Shown here: positions 16,729-29,436 of the stretch, piece after piece
How the letters are laid out: every line of letters starts with the position of its first letter
Position numbering within the stretch: the first letter of the stretch is position 1
Origin: Hydractinia symbiolongicarpus
Taxonomy: Eukaryota; Cnidaria; Hydrozoa; Anthoathecata; Hydractiniidae
Assembly: GCF_029227915.1 (NCBI RefSeq)
Contig: NC_079877.1
Span: 30,095,851 to 30,159,850 of the forward strand
Direction: 5' to 3'
DNA: 64,000 nt
Position numbers and translations under genes: made by a program
Notes under the pieces: model-generated
What the model was told of the DNA's origin: nothing
The model's database searches: none
Seen by the model: only the letters and a program-made list of their open reading frames with translations

Positions 16729-17113
16729 ACTAATCATACATGTCTGAAAAGTACGTCGGACAAACGTTTTTATTTCCGCTTAACTATTTTGCCTAGAAAA
16801 ATCCGCGAACGTTTAAAAAGGATGTATCACAAGTTTCGCTTGCATGCAGGACGGGATCGCTAAAACTGCTTGACTGTGCAGGTATTTCCGCCCACAATCA
16901 GGCAAAACTCTCTAAAATGATAAAAAGTCACGGGACGAATACACTTGCAATGGAATGTGCAGAGCTGGTTGGGTATCAACGTATTATTTTGCGTCACTTA
17001 CTTATTTGAATTTTTCATACATTTCTGTCATTTTTGCATGTCATCTAGTGCTTAAATACGCGTAAATACTATTTTCTCTGCACGCTCGTCGACATTATGT
17101 ATTTGAAAAACCG

Positions 17114-17194
17114 GGCAGGATGGCCGAGCGGTCTAAGCGCTGGTTTAAGGCACCAGTCACTTCGGTGGCGCGAGTTCGAATCTCGCTCCTGTCA
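17114..17194 (+). tRNA. tRNA-Leu-AAG: tRNA-Leu (AAG), U8 slot B, 81-nt form
   Basis: First of the class that lacks one G of the D-arm GGC (AAGCGCTGG instead of AAGGCGCTGG). D-stem pairing or the D/anticodon linker is shortened by one. Confidence 0.82.
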
Positions 17195-17705
17195 TCTTAT
17201 ATCGCATGACCGGAAATGTCCTCGGACAGAGAATATTGTTTACGCTTAAAAACTTCGTCCCCAGAAAGACGCAAATTTTAGAAAAAGTAAAATTAACAAG
17301 TCTTTGTCGCATTTGGGAAAAATATCACTTGTACCACTTGATTTGGGGGCAAATTTTGTTTATTTTTCGAAACAGAGATCTAAAGCGTTTAAACGACAGG
17401 AGATTTGGATTTACAGCTTGTTAAGAGCGATAGTCCGAATGAAACGGTCTTACAGTCATGTTCAACATTTTTCTTGATAATTGCATAATTTTTACCATTT
17501 TACTCACAAGAGTATAATTTTCAGCGTTTCATTATTGTACCCACGCAATGTGAACTTGTCAAAGCTTACTTGTCAAGGGACAGACTTAGGACTTCGGATC
17601 TTAGGTTAATTGGTTAGAGCAAAAACCTTCCTGCTAATGTCAGAATAAGCCATTTTTGGTTTAATTGAACTTTTTTGGGACGGGGATTTTATATCTTAAA
17701 AATAA

Positions 17706-17787
17706 GGCAGGATGGCCGAGCGGTCTAAGGCGCTGGTTTTAGGCACCAGTCACTTCGGTGGCGCGAGTTCGAATCTCGCTCCTGTCA
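17706..17787 (+). tRNA. tRNA-Leu-TAG: tRNA-Leu (TAG), U9 slot A
   Basis: Perfect slot-A consensus. Confidence 0.95.
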
Positions 17788-18172
17788 ACTAATCATACAT
17801 GTCTGAAAAGTACGTCGGACAAACGTTTTTATTTCCGCTTAACTATTTTGCCTAGAAAAATCAGCGAACGTTTAAAAAGGATGTATCACAAGTTTCGCTT
17901 GCATGCAGGACGGGATCGCTAAAACTGCTTGACTGTGCAGGTATTTCCGCCCACAATCAGGCAAAACTCTCTAAATAGATAAAAAGGCACGGGACGAATA
18001 CACTTGCAATGGAATGTGCAGAGCAGGTTGGGTATCAACGTATTATTTTGCGTCACTTACTTATTTGAATTTTTCGTCCATTTCTGTCATTTTTGCATGT
18101 CATCTAGTGCTTAAATACGCGTAAATACTATTCTCTCTGCACGCTCGTCGACATTATGTATTTGAAAAACCG

Positions 18173-18254
18173 GGCAGGATGGCCGAGCGGTCTAAGGCGC
18201 TGGTTTAAGGCACCAGTCACTTCGGTGGCGCGAGTTCGAATCTCGCTCCTGTCA
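18173..18254 (+). tRNA. tRNA-Leu-AAG: tRNA-Leu (AAG), U9 slot B
   Basis: Consensus gene; trailer without T4. Confidence 0.95.
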
Positions 18255-18764
18255 TCTTATATCGCAAGTCCGGAAATGTCCTCGGACAGAGAATATTGAA
18301 TACGCTTAAAAACTTCGTCCCCAGAAAGACGCAAATTTAAAAAAAGTATAATCAACAAGTCTTTGTCGCATTGGGGAAAAGTGTCACTTGTACCACTTGA
18401 TTTTACGGAAAATTTCGTTTATTTTTTAAAACAGAGATCTAAAGCGTTTAAACGACAGGAGATTTGGATTTACAGCTTGTTAAGAGCGATAGTCCGAATA
18501 AAACGTTCTTACAGTCATGTTCAACATTTTTCTTGATAATTGCTTAATTTTTAACATTTAACCCACAAGAGTATAATTTTCGGTGTTTCATTATTGTACC
18601 CACGCAATGTGAACTTGTCAAAGCTTACTTGTCAAGGGACAGACTTAGGACTTCGGATCTTAGGTTAATTGGTTAGAGCAAAAACCTACCTGCTAATGTC
18701 AGAATAAGCCATTTTTGGTTTAATTGAACTTTTTTGGGACGGGGATTTTATATCTTAAAAAGAA

Positions 18765-18846
18765 GGCAGGATGGCCGAGCGGTATAAGGCACTGGTTTTA
18801 GGCACCAGTCACTTCGGTGTGGCGAGTTCGAATCTCGCTCCTGTCA
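18765..18846 (+). tRNA. tRNA-Leu-TAG: tRNA-Leu (TAG), U10 slot A
   Basis: nt 20 C to A, nt 27 G to A, nt 56-57 GC to TG; a variant shared with U16, U17 and U27. Confidence 0.88.
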
Positions 18847-19231
18847 ACTAATCATACATGTCTGAAAAGTACGTCGGACAAACGTTTTTATTTCCGCTTA
18901 ACTATTTTGCCTAGAAAAATCCGCGAACGTTTAAAAAGGATGTATCACAAGTTTCGCTTGCATGCAGGACGGGATCGCTAAAACTGCTTGATTGTGCAGG
19001 TATTTCCGCCCACAATCAGGCAAAACTCTCTAAAATGACAAAAAGTCACGGGACGAATACACTTGCAATGGAATGTGCAGAGCTGGTTGGGTATCAACGT
19101 ATTATTTTGCGTCACTTACTTATTTGAATTTTTCATACATTTCTGTCATTTTCGCATGTCATCTAGTGCTTAAATACGCGTAAATACAATTTTCTCTGCA
19201 CGCTCGTCGACATTATGTATTTGAAAAACCG

Positions 19232-19312
19232 GGCAGGATGGCCGAGCGGTCTAAGCGCTGGTTTAAGGCACCAGTCACTTCGGTGGCGCGAGTTCGAATC
19301 TCGCTCCTGTCA
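19232..19312 (+). tRNA. tRNA-Leu-AAG: tRNA-Leu (AAG), U10 slot B, 81-nt form
   Basis: One D-arm G missing; TTTT trailer. Confidence 0.82.
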
Positions 19313-19823
19313 TCTTTTATCGCATGACCGGAAATGTCCTCGGACAGAGAATATTGTTTACGCTTAAATACTTCGTCCCCAGAAAGACGCAAATTTTAGA
19401 AAAAGTAAAATTAACAAGTCTTTGTCGCATTTGGGAAAAATATCACTTGTACCACTTGATTTGGCGGCAAATTTTGTTTATTTTTCGAAACAGAGATCTA
19501 AAGCGTTTAAACGACAGGAGATTTGGATTTACAGCTTTTTAAGAGCGATAGTCCGAATGAAACGGTCTTACAGTCATGTTCAACATTTTTCTTGATAATT
19601 GCATAATTTTTACCATTTTACTCACAAGAGTATAATTTTCAGCGTTTCATTATTGTACCCACGCAATGTGAACTTGTCAAAGTTTACTTGTAAAGGGACA
19701 GACTTAGGACTTCGGATCTTAGGTTAATTGGTTAGAGCAAAAACCTTCCTGCTAATGTCAGAATAAGCCATTTTTGGTTTACTTGAACTTTTTTGGGACG
19801 GGGATTTTTTATCTTAAAAAGAA

Positions 19824-19905
19824 GGAAGGATGGCCGAGCGGTATAAGACGCTGGTTTTAGGCACCAATCACTTCGGTGTCGCGAGTTCGAATCTCGCTCC
19901 TGTCA
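19824..19905 (+). tRNA. tRNA-Leu-TAG: tRNA-Leu (TAG), U11 slot A, degenerate
   Basis: nt 3 C to A (A-G mismatch in the acceptor stem), nt 25 G to A in the D stem, nt 44 G to A in the anticodon stem, plus nt 20 and nt 56 changes. Confidence 0.7.
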
Positions 19906-20289
19906 ACTAATCATACATGTCTGAAAAGTACGTCGGACAAACGTTTTTATTTCCGCTTAACTATTTTGCCTAGAAAAATCCGCGAACGTTTAAAAAGGAT
20001 GTATTACAAGGTTCGCTTGCATGCAGGACGGGATCGCTAAAACTGCTTGATTGTGCAGGTATTTCCGCCCACAATCAGGCAAAACTCTCTAAAATGATAA
20101 AAAGTCACGGGGCGAATACACTTGCAATGGAATGTGCAGAGCTGGTTGGGTATCAACGTATTATTTTGCGTCACTTACTTATTTGAATTTTTCATACATT
20201 TCTGTCATTTTTGCATGTCATCTAGTGCTTAAATACGCGTAAATACAATTTTCTCTGCACGCTCGTCGACATTATGTATTTGAAAACCG

Positions 20290-20370
20290 GGCAGGATGGC
20301 CGAGCGGTCTAAGCGCTGGTTTAAGGCACCAGTCACTTCGGTGGCGCGAGTTCGAATCTCGCTCCTGTCA
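20290..20370 (+). tRNA. tRNA-Leu-AAG: tRNA-Leu (AAG), U11 slot B, 81-nt form
   Basis: One D-arm G missing; TTTT trailer; leader one A shorter than usual. Confidence 0.82.
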
Positions 20371-20881
20371 TCTTTTATCGCATGACCGGAAATGTCCTCG
20401 GACAGAGAATATTGTTTACGCTTAAATACTTCGTCCCCAGAAAGACGCAAATTTTAGAAAAAGTAAAATTAACAAGTCTTTGTCGCATTTGGGAAAAATA
20501 TCACTTGTACCACTTGATTTGGCGGCAAATTTTGTTTATTTTTCGAAACAGAGATCTAAAGCGTTTAAACGACAGGAGATTTGGATTTACAGCTTGTTAA
20601 GAGCGATAGTCCGAATGAAACGGTCTTACAGTCATGTTCAACATTTTTCTTGATAATTGCATAATTTTTACCATTTTACTCACAAGAGTATAATTTTCAG
20701 CGTTTCATTATTGTACCCACGCAATGTGAACTTGTCAAAGTTTACTTGTAAAGGGACAGACTTAGGACTTCGGATCTTAGGTTAATTGGTTAGAGCAAAA
20801 ACCTTCCTGCTAATGTCAGAATAAGCCATTTTTGGTTTACTTGAACTTTTTTGGGACGGGGATTTTATATCTTAAAAAGAA

Positions 20882-20963
20882 GGAAGGATGGCCGAGCGGT
20901 ATAAGGCGCTGGTTTTAGGCACCAGTCACTTCGGTGTCGCGAGTTCGAATCTCGCTCCTGTCA
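20882..20963 (+). tRNA. tRNA-Leu-TAG: tRNA-Leu (TAG), U12 slot A
   Basis: nt 3 C to A in the acceptor stem, nt 20 C to A, nt 56 G to T. Confidence 0.8.
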
Positions 20964-21348
20964 ACTAATCATACATGTCTGAAAAGTACGTCGGACAAAC
21001 GTTTTTATTTCCGCTTAACTATTTTGCCTAGAAAAATCCGCGAACGTTTAAAAAGGATGTATTACAAGGTTCGCTTGCATGCAGGACGGGATCGCTAAAA
21101 CTGCTTGACTGTGCAGGTATTTCCGCCCACAATCAGGCAAAACTCTCTAAATAGATAAAAAGTCACGGGACGAATACACTTGCAATGGAATGTGCAGAGC
21201 TGGTTGGGTATCAACGTATTATTTTGCGTCACTTACTTATTTGAATTTTTCATACATTTCTGTCATTTTTGCATGTCATCTAGTGCTTAAATACGCGTAA
21301 ATACTATTTTCTCTGCACGCTCGTCGACATTATGTATTTGAAAAACCG

Positions 21349-21430
21349 GGCAGGATGGCCGAGCGGTCTAAGGCGCTGGTTTCAGGCACCAGTCACTTCG
21401 GTGGCGCGAGTTCGAATCTCGCTCCTGTCA
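21349..21430 (+). tRNA. tRNA-Leu-CAG: tRNA-Leu (CAG), U12 slot B
   Basis: The loop is TTCAGGC, so nt 35 is C and the anticodon is CAG (codon CUG); the rest is slot-B consensus with a TTTT trailer. One base converts the isoacceptor. Confidence 0.93.
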
Positions 21431-21941
21431 TCTTTTATCGCATGACCGGAAATGTCCTCGGACAGAGAATATTGATTACGCTTAAAAACGTCGTCCCCAG
21501 AAAGACGCAAATTTAAAAAAAAGTATAATCAACAAGTCTTTGTCGCATTGGGGAAAAGTGTCACTTGTACCACTTGATTTTGCGGAAAATTTCGTTTATT
21601 TTTTAAAACAGAGATCTAAAGCGCTTAAACGACAGGAGATTTGGATTTACAGCTTGTTAAGAGCGATATTCTGAATGAAACGTTCTTACAGTCATGTTCA
21701 ACATTTTTCTTGATAATTGCTTAATTTTTAACATTTAACCCACAAGAGTATAATTTTCGGCGTTTCATTATTGTACCCACGCAATGTGAACTTGTCAAAG
21801 CTTACTTGTCAAGGGACAGACTTAGGACTTCGGATCTTAGGTTAATTGGTTAGAGCAAAAACCTTCCTGCTAATGTCAGAATAAGCCATTTTTGGTTTAA
21901 TTGAACTTTTTTGGGACGGGGATTTTATATCTTAAAAAGAA

Positions 21942-22023
21942 GGCAGGATGGCCGAGCGGTCTAAGGCGCTGGTTTTAGGCACCAGTCACTTCGGTGGCGC
22001 GAGTTCGAATCTCGCTCCTGTCA
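21942..22023 (+). tRNA. tRNA-Leu-TAG: tRNA-Leu (TAG), U13 slot A
   Basis: Slot-A consensus. Confidence 0.95.
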
Positions 22024-22408
22024 ACTAATCATACATGTCTGGAAAGTACGTCGGACAAACGTTTCTATTTCCGCTTAACTATTTTGCCTAGAAAAATCCG
22101 CGAACGTTTAAAAAGGATGTATCACAAGTTTCGCTTGCATGCAGGACGGGATCGCTAAAACTGCTTGACTGTGCAGGTATTTCCGCCCACAATCAGGCAA
22201 AACTCTCTAAATAGATAAAAAGTCACGGGACGAATAAACTTGCAATGGAATGTGCAGAGCTAGTTGGGTATCAACGTATTATTTTGCGTCACTTACTTAT
22301 TTGAACTTTTCATACATTTCGGTCATGTTTACATGTCATCTAGTGCCTAAATACGCGTAAATACTATTTTCTCTGCACGCTCCTCGACATTATGTATTTG
22401 AATAACCG

Positions 22409-22489
22409 GGCAGGATGGCCGAGCGGTCTAAGCGCTGGTTTAAGGCACCAGTCACTTCGGTGGCGCGAGTTCGAATCTCGCTCCTGTCA
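22409..22489 (+). tRNA. tRNA-Leu-AAG: tRNA-Leu (AAG), U13 slot B, 81-nt form
   Basis: One D-arm G missing; no T4 in the trailer. Confidence 0.82.
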
Positions 22490-22999
22490 TCTTATATCGC
22501 ATGACCGGAAATGTCCTCGGACAGAGAATATTGATTACGCTTAAAAACTTCGTCCCCAGAACGACGCAAATTTAAAAAAAGTATAATCAACAAGTCTTTG
22601 TCGCATTGGGGAAAAGTGTCACTTGTACCACTTGATTTTGCGGAAAATTTTGTTTATTTTACGAAACAGAGATCTAAAGCGTTTAAACGACAGGAGATTT
22701 GGATTTACAGCTTGTTAAGAGCGATAGTCCGAATGAAACGTTCTTACAGTCATGTTCAACATTTTTCTTGATAATTGCATAATTTTTAACATTTTACTCA
22801 CAAGAGTATAATTTTCGTCGTTACATTATTGTACCCACGCAATGTGAACTTGTCGAAGTTTACTTGTCAAGAGACAGACTTAGGACTTCGGATCTTAGGT
22901 TAATTGGTTAGAGCAAAAACCTTCCTGCTAATGTCAGAATAAGCCATTTTTGGTTTAATTGAACTTTTTTGGGACGGGGATTTTATATCTTAAAAATAA

Positions 23000-23081
23000 G
23001 GCAGGATGGCCGAGCGGTCTAAGGCGCTGGTTTTAAGCACCAGTCACTTCGGTGGCGCGAGTTCGAATCTCGCTCCTGTCA
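23000..23081 (+). tRNA. tRNA-Leu-TAA: tRNA-Leu (TAA), U14 slot A
   Basis: nt 37 G to A turns TAG into TAA (codon UUA); otherwise consensus. The only such gene in the array. Confidence 0.88.
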
Positions 23082-23465
23082 ACTAATCATACATGTCTGA
23101 AAAGTACGTCGGACAAACGTTTTTATTTCCGCTTAACTATTTTGCCTAGAAAAATGCGCGAACGTTTAAAAAGGATGTATCACAAGTTTCGCTTGCATGC
23201 AGGACGGGATCGCTAAAACTGCTTGACTGTGCAGGTATTTCCGCCCACAATCAGGCAAAACTCTCTAAATAGATAAAAAGTCACGGGACGAATACACTTG
23301 CAATGGAATGTGCAGAGCTGGTTGGGTATCAACGTATTATTTTGCGTCACTTACTTATTTGAATTTTTCATACATTTCTGTCATTTTTGCATGTCATCAG
23401 TGCTTAAATACGCGTAAATACTATTTTCTCTGCACGCTCGTCGACATTATGTATTTGAAAAACCG

Positions 23466-23546
23466 GGCAGGATGGCCGAGCGGTCTAAGCGCTGGTTTAA
23501 GGCACCAGTCACTTCGGTGGCGCGAGTTCGAATCTCGCTCCTGTCA
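23466..23546 (+). tRNA. tRNA-Leu-AAG: tRNA-Leu (AAG), U14 slot B, 81-nt form
   Basis: One D-arm G missing; no T4 in the trailer. Confidence 0.82.
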
Positions 23547-24057
23547 TCTTATATCGCATGACCGGAAATGTCCTCGGACAGAGAATATTGTTTACGCTTA
23601 AAAACTTCGTCCCCAGAAAGACGCAAATTTTAGAAAAAGTAAAATTAACAAGTTTTTGTCGCATTTGGGAAAAGTGTCACTTGTACCACTTGATTTTGCG
23701 GAAAATTTCGTTTATTTTTTAAAACAGAGATCTAAAGCGTTTAAACGACAGGAGATTTGGATTTACAGCTTGTTAAGAGCGATAGTCCGAATGAAACGGT
23801 CTTACAGTCATGTTCAACATTTTTCTTGATAATTGCATAATTTTTACCATTTTACTCACAAGAGTATAATTTTCAGCGTTTCATTATTGTACCCACGCAA
23901 TGTGAACTTGTCAAAGCTTACTTGTCAAGGGACAGACTTAGGACTTCGGATCTTAGGTTAATTGGTTAGAGCAAAAACCTTCCTGCTAATGTCAGAATAA
24001 GCCATTTTTGGTTTAATTGAACTTTTTTGGGACGGGGATTTTATATCTTAAAAATAA

Positions 24058-24139
24058 GGCAGGATGGCCGAGCGGTATAAGGCACTGGTTTTAGGCACCA
24101 ATCACTTCGGTGTTGCGAGTTCGAATCTCGCTCCTGTCA
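24058..24139 (+). tRNA. tRNA-Leu-TAG: tRNA-Leu (TAG), U15 slot A
   Basis: nt 20, nt 27, nt 44 (stem mismatch) and nt 56-57 changed. Confidence 0.78.
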
Positions 24140-24524
24140 ACTAATCATACATGTCTGAAAAGTACGTCGGACAAACGTTTTTATTTCCGCTTAACTATTT
24201 TGCCTAGAAAAATCCGCGTACGTTTAAAAAGGATGTATCACAAGTTTCGCTTGCATGCAGGACGGGATTGCTAAAACTGCTTGACTGTGCAGGTATTTCC
24301 GCCCACAATCAGGCAAAACTCTCTAAAATGATAAAAAGTCACGGGACGAATACACTTGCAATGGAATGTGCAGAGCTGGTTGGGTATCAACGTATTATTT
24401 TGCGTCACTTACTTATTTGAATTTTTCATACATTTCTGTCATTTTTGCATGTCATCTAGTGCTTAAATACGCGTAAATACTATTTTCTCTGCACGCTCGT
24501 CGACATTATGTATTTGAAAAACCG

Positions 24525-24605
24525 GGCAGGATGGCCGAGCGGTCTAAGCGCTGGTTTAAGGCACCAGTCACTTCGGTGGCGCGAGTTCGAATCTCGCTCC
24601 TGTCA
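24525..24605 (+). tRNA. tRNA-Leu-AAG: tRNA-Leu (AAG), U15 slot B, 81-nt form
   Basis: One D-arm G missing; TTTT trailer. Confidence 0.82.
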
Positions 24606-25115
24606 TCTTTTATCGCATGACCGGAAATGTCCTCGGACAGAGAATATTGATTACGCTTAAAAACTTCGTCCCCAGAAAGACGAAAATTTAAAAAAAGTAT
24701 AATCAACAAGTCTTTGTCGCATTGGGGAAAAGTGTCACTTGTACCACTTGATTTTGCGGAAAATTTCGTTTATTTTTTAAAACAGAGATCTAAAGCGTTT
24801 AAACGACAGGAGATTTGGATTTACAGCTTGTTAAGAGCGATAGTCCGAATAAAACGTTCTTACAGTCATGTTCAACATTTTTCTTGATAATTGCTTAATT
24901 TTTAACATTTAACCCACAAGAGTATAATTTTCGGTGTTTCATTATTGTACCCACGCAATGTGAACTTGTCAAAGCTTACTTGTCAAGGGACAGACTTAGG
25001 ACTTCGGATCTTAGGTTAATTGGTTAGAGCAAAAACCTACCTGCTAATGTCAGAATAAGCCATTTTTGGTTTAATTGAACTTTTTTGGGACGGGGATTTT
25101 ATATCTTAAAAAGAA

Positions 25116-25197
25116 GGCAGGATGGCCGAGCGGTATAAGGCACTGGTTTTAGGCACCAGTCACTTCGGTGTGGCGAGTTCGAATCTCGCTCCTGTCA
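25116..25197 (+). tRNA. tRNA-Leu-TAG: tRNA-Leu (TAG), U16 slot A
   Basis: Same variant as U10 (nt 20, 27, 56-57). Confidence 0.88.
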
Positions 25198-25584
25198 ACT
25201 AATCATACATGTCTGAAAAGTACGTAGGACAAACGTTTTTATTTCCGCTTAACTATTTTGCCTAGAAAAATCCGCGAACGTTTAAAAAGGATGTATCACA
25301 AGTTTCGCTTGCATGCAGGACGGGATCGCTAAAACTGCTTGATTGTGCAGGTATTTCCGCCCACAATCAGGCAAAACTCTCTAAAATGATAAAAAGTCAC
25401 GGGACGAATACACTTGCAATGGAATGTGCAGAGCTGGTTGGGTATCAACGTATTATTTTGCGTCACTTACTTATTTGAATTTTTCATACATTTCTGTCAT
25501 TTTTGCATGTCATCTAGTGCTTAAATACGCGTAAATACAATTTTCTCTGCACGCTCGTCGACATAATGTATCTTTGAAAAACCG

Positions 25585-25665
25585 GGCAGGATGGCCGAGC
25601 GGTCTAAGCGCTGGTTTAAGGCACCAGTCACTTCGGTGGCGCGAGTTCGAATCTCGCTCCTGTCA
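25585..25665 (+). tRNA. tRNA-Leu-AAG: tRNA-Leu (AAG), U16 slot B, 81-nt form
   Basis: One D-arm G missing; TTTT trailer. Confidence 0.82.
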
Positions 25666-26175
25666 TCTTTTATCGCATGACCGGAAATGTCCTCGGACAG
25701 AGAATATTGATTACGCTTAAAAACTTCGTCCCCAGAAAGACGAAAATTTAAAAAAAGTATAATCAACAAGTCTTTGTCGCATTGGGGAAAAGTGTCACTT
25801 GTACCACTTGATTTTACGGAAAATTTCGTTTATTTTTTAAAACAGAGATCTAAAGCGTTTAAACGACAGGAGATTTGGATTTACAGCTTGTTAAGAGCGA
25901 TAGTCCGAATAAAACGTTCTTACAGTCATGTTCAACATTTTTCTTGATAATTGCTTAATTTTTAACATTTAACCCACAAGAGTATAATTTTCGGTGTTTC
26001 ATTATTGTACCCACGCAATGTGAACTTGTCAAAGCTTACTTGTCAAGAGACAGACTTAGGACTTCGGATCTTAGGTTAATTGGTTAGAGCAAAAACCTAC
26101 CTGCTAATGTCAGAATAAGCCATTTTTGGTTTAATTGAACTTTTTTGGGACGGGGATTTTATATCTTAAAAAGAA

Positions 26176-26257
26176 GGCAGGATGGCCGAGCGGTATAAGG
26201 CACTGGTTTTAGGCACCAGTCACTTCGGTGTGGCGAGTTCGAATCTCGCTCCTGTCA
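26176..26257 (+). tRNA. tRNA-Leu-TAG: tRNA-Leu (TAG), U17 slot A
   Basis: Same variant as U10 and U16; U16 and U17 are near-identical neighbours. Confidence 0.88.
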
Positions 26258-26644
26258 ACTAATCATACATGTCTGAAAAGTACGTAGGACAAACGTTTTT
26301 ATTTCCGCTTAACTATTTTGCCTAGAAAAATCCGCGAACGTTTAAAAAGGATGTATCACAAGTTTCGCTTGCATGCAGGACGGGATCGCTAAAACTGCTT
26401 GATTGTGCAGGTATTTCCGCCCACAATCAGGCAAAACTCTCTAAAATGATAAAAAGTCACGGGACGAATACACTTGCAATGGAATGTGCAGAGCTGGTTG
26501 GGTATCAACGTATTATTTTGCGTCACTTACTTATTTGAATTTTTCATACATTTCTGTCATTTTTGCATGTCATCTAGTGCTTAAATACGCGTAAATACAA
26601 TTTTCTCTGCACGCTCGTCGACATAATGTATCTTTGAAAAACCG

Positions 26645-26725
26645 GGCAGGATGGCCGAGCGGTCTAAGCGCTGGTTTAAGGCACCAGTCACTTCGGTGGC
26701 GCGAGTTCGAATCTCGCTCCTGTCA
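26645..26725 (+). tRNA. tRNA-Leu-AAG: tRNA-Leu (AAG), U17 slot B, 81-nt form
   Basis: One D-arm G missing; TTTT trailer. Confidence 0.82.
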
Positions 26726-27236
26726 TCTTTTATCGCATGACCGGAAATGTCCTCGGACAGAGAATATTGTTTACGCTTAAATATTTCGTCCCCAGAAAGA
26801 CGCAAATTTTAGAAAAAGTAAAATTAACAAGTCTTTGTCGCATTTGGGAAAAATATCACTTGTACCACTTGATTTGGCGGCAAATTTTGTTGATTTTTCG
26901 AAACAGAGATCTAAAGCGTTTAAACGACAGGAGATTTGGATTTACAGCTTGTTAAGAGCGATAGTCCGAATGAAACGGTCTTACAGTCATGTTCAACATT
27001 TTTCTTGATAATTGCATAATTTTTACCATTTTACTCACAAGAGTATAATTTTCAGCGTTTCATTATTGTACCCACGCAATGTGAACTTGTCAAAGTTTAC
27101 TTGTAAAGGGACAGACTTAGGACTTCGGATCTTAGGTTAATTGGTTAGAGCAAAAACCTTCCTGCTAATGTCAGAATAAGCCATTTTTGGTTTACTTGAA
27201 CTTTTTTGGGACGGGGATTTTATATCTTAAAAAGAA

Positions 27237-27318
27237 GGAAGGATGGCCGAGCGGTATAAGGCGCTGGTTTTAGGCACCAGTCACTTCGGTGTCGCGAGTT
27301 CGAATCTCGCTCCGGTCA
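27237..27318 (+). tRNA. tRNA-Leu-TAG: tRNA-Leu (TAG), U18 slot A, degenerate acceptor
   Basis: nt 3 C to A and nt 78 T to G break two neighbouring acceptor pairs; nt 20 and 56 also changed. Probably a pseudo-tRNA. Confidence 0.6.
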
Positions 27319-27703
27319 ACTAATCATACATGTCTGAAAAGTACGTCGGACAAACATTTTTATTTCCGCTTAACTATTTTGCCTAGAAAAATCCGCGAAC
27401 GTTTAAAAAGGATGTATTACAAGGTTCGCTTGCATGCAGGACGGGATCGCTAAAACTGCTTGACTGTGCAGGTATTTCCGCCCACAATCAGGCAAAACTC
27501 TCTAAATAGATAAAAAGTCACGGGACGAATACACTTGCAATTGAATGTGCAGAGCTGGTTGGGTATCAACGTATTATTTTGCGTCACTTACTTATTTGAA
27601 TTTTTCATACATTTCTGTCATTTTTGCATGTCATCTAGTGCTTAAATACGCGTAAATACTATTTTCTCTGCACGCTCGTCGACATTATGTATTTGAAAAA
27701 CCG

Positions 27704-27785
27704 GGCAGGATGGCCGAGCGGTCTAAGGCGCTGGTGTCAGGCACCAGTCACTTCGGTGGCGCGAGTTCGAATCTCGCTCCTGTCA
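27704..27785 (+). tRNA. tRNA-Leu-CAG: tRNA-Leu (CAG), U18 slot B
   Basis: Loop GTCAGGC: CAG anticodon and nt 33 T to G; stems intact; TTTT trailer. Confidence 0.9.
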
Positions 27786-28295
27786 TCTTTTATCGCATGA
27801 CCGGAAATGTCCTCGGACAGAGAATATTGATTACGCTTAAAAACGTCGTCCCCAGAAAGACGCAAATTTAAAAAAAGTATAATCAACAAGTCTTTGTCGC
27901 ATTGGGGAAAAGTGTCACTTGTACCACTTGATTTTGCGGAAAATTTCGTTTATTTTTTAAAACAGAGATCTAAAGCGCTTACACGACAGGAGATTTGGAT
28001 TTACAGCTTGTTAAGAGCGATATTCCGAATGAAACGTTCTTACAGTCATGTTCAACATTTTTCTTGATAATTGCTTAATTTTTAACATTTAACCCACAAG
28101 AGTATAATTTTCGGCGTTTCATTATTGTACCCACGCAATGTGAACTTGTCAAAGCTTACTTGTCAAGGGACAGACTTAGGACTTCGGATCTTAGGTTAAT
28201 TGGTTAGAGCAAAAACCTTCCTGCTAATGTCAGAATAAGCCATTTTTGGTTTAATTGAACTTTTTTGGGACGCGGATTTTATATCTTAAAAATAA

Positions 28296-28377
28296 GGCAG
28301 GATGGCCGAGCGGTCTAAGGCGCTGGTTTTAGGCACCAGTCACTTCGGTGGCGCGAGTTCGAATCTCGCTCCTGTCA
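28296..28377 (+). tRNA. tRNA-Leu-TAG: tRNA-Leu (TAG), U19 slot A
   Basis: Slot-A consensus. Confidence 0.95.
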
Positions 28378-28762
28378 ACTAATCATACATGTCTGGAAAG
28401 TACGTCGGACAAACGTTTTTATTTCTGCTTAACTATTTTGCCTAGAAAAATCCGCGAACGTTTAAAAAGGATGTATCACAAGTTTCGCTTGCATGCAGGA
28501 CGGGATCGCTAAAACTGCTTGACTGTGCAGGTATTTCCGCCCACAATCAGGCAAAACTCTCTAAATAGATAAAAAGTAACGGGACGAATACACTTGCAAT
28601 GGAATGTGCAGAGCTGGTTGGGTATCAACGTATTATTTTGCGTCACTTACTTATTTGAACTTTTCATACATTTCGGTCATGTTTACATGTCATCTAGTGC
28701 TTAAATACGCGTAAATACTATTTTTTCTGCACGCTCGTCGACATTATGTATTTGAAAAACAG

Positions 28763-28843
28763 GGCAGGATGGCCGAGTGGTCTAAGCGCTGGTTTAAGGC
28801 ACCAGTCACTTCGGTGGCGCGAGTTCGAATCTCGCTCCTGTCA
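28763..28843 (+). tRNA. tRNA-Leu-AAG: tRNA-Leu (AAG), U19 slot B, 81-nt form
   Basis: D-arm G missing and nt 16 C to T. Confidence 0.8.
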
Positions 28844-29354
28844 TCTTATATCGCATGACCGGAAATGTCCTCGGAAGGAGAATATTGATTACGCTTAAAA
28901 ACTTCGTCCCCAGAACGACGCAAATTTAAAAAAAGTATAATCAACAAGTCTTTGTCGCATTGGGGAAAAGTGTCACTTGTACCACTTGATTTTGCGGAAA
29001 ATTTCGTTTATTTTACGAAACAGAGATCTAAAGCGTTTAAACGACAGGAGATTTGGATTTACAGCTTGTTAAGAGCGATAGTCCGAATGAAACGTTCTTA
29101 CAGTCATGTTCAACATTTTTCTTGATAATTGCATAATTCTTAACATTTTACTCACAAGAGTATAATTTTTCGGCGTTTCATTATTGTACCCACGCAATGT
29201 GAACTTGTCAAAGTTTACTTGTCAAGGGACAGACTTAGGACTTCGGATCTTAGGTTAATTGGTTAGAGCAAAAACCTTCCTGCTAATGTCAGAATAAGCC
29301 ATTTTTGGTTTAATTGAACTTTTTTGGGACGGGGATTTTATATCTTAAAAATAA

Positions 29355-29436
29355 GGCAGGATGGCCGAGCGGTCTAAGGCGCTGATTTTAGGCACCAGTC
29401 ACTTCGGTGGCGCGAGTTCGAATCTCGCTCCTGTCA
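29355..29436 (+). tRNA. tRNA-Leu-TAG: tRNA-Leu (TAG), U20 slot A, stem mismatch
   Basis: nt 31 G to A (stem CTGAT against ACCAG) leaves an A-C mismatch. Confidence 0.8.
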
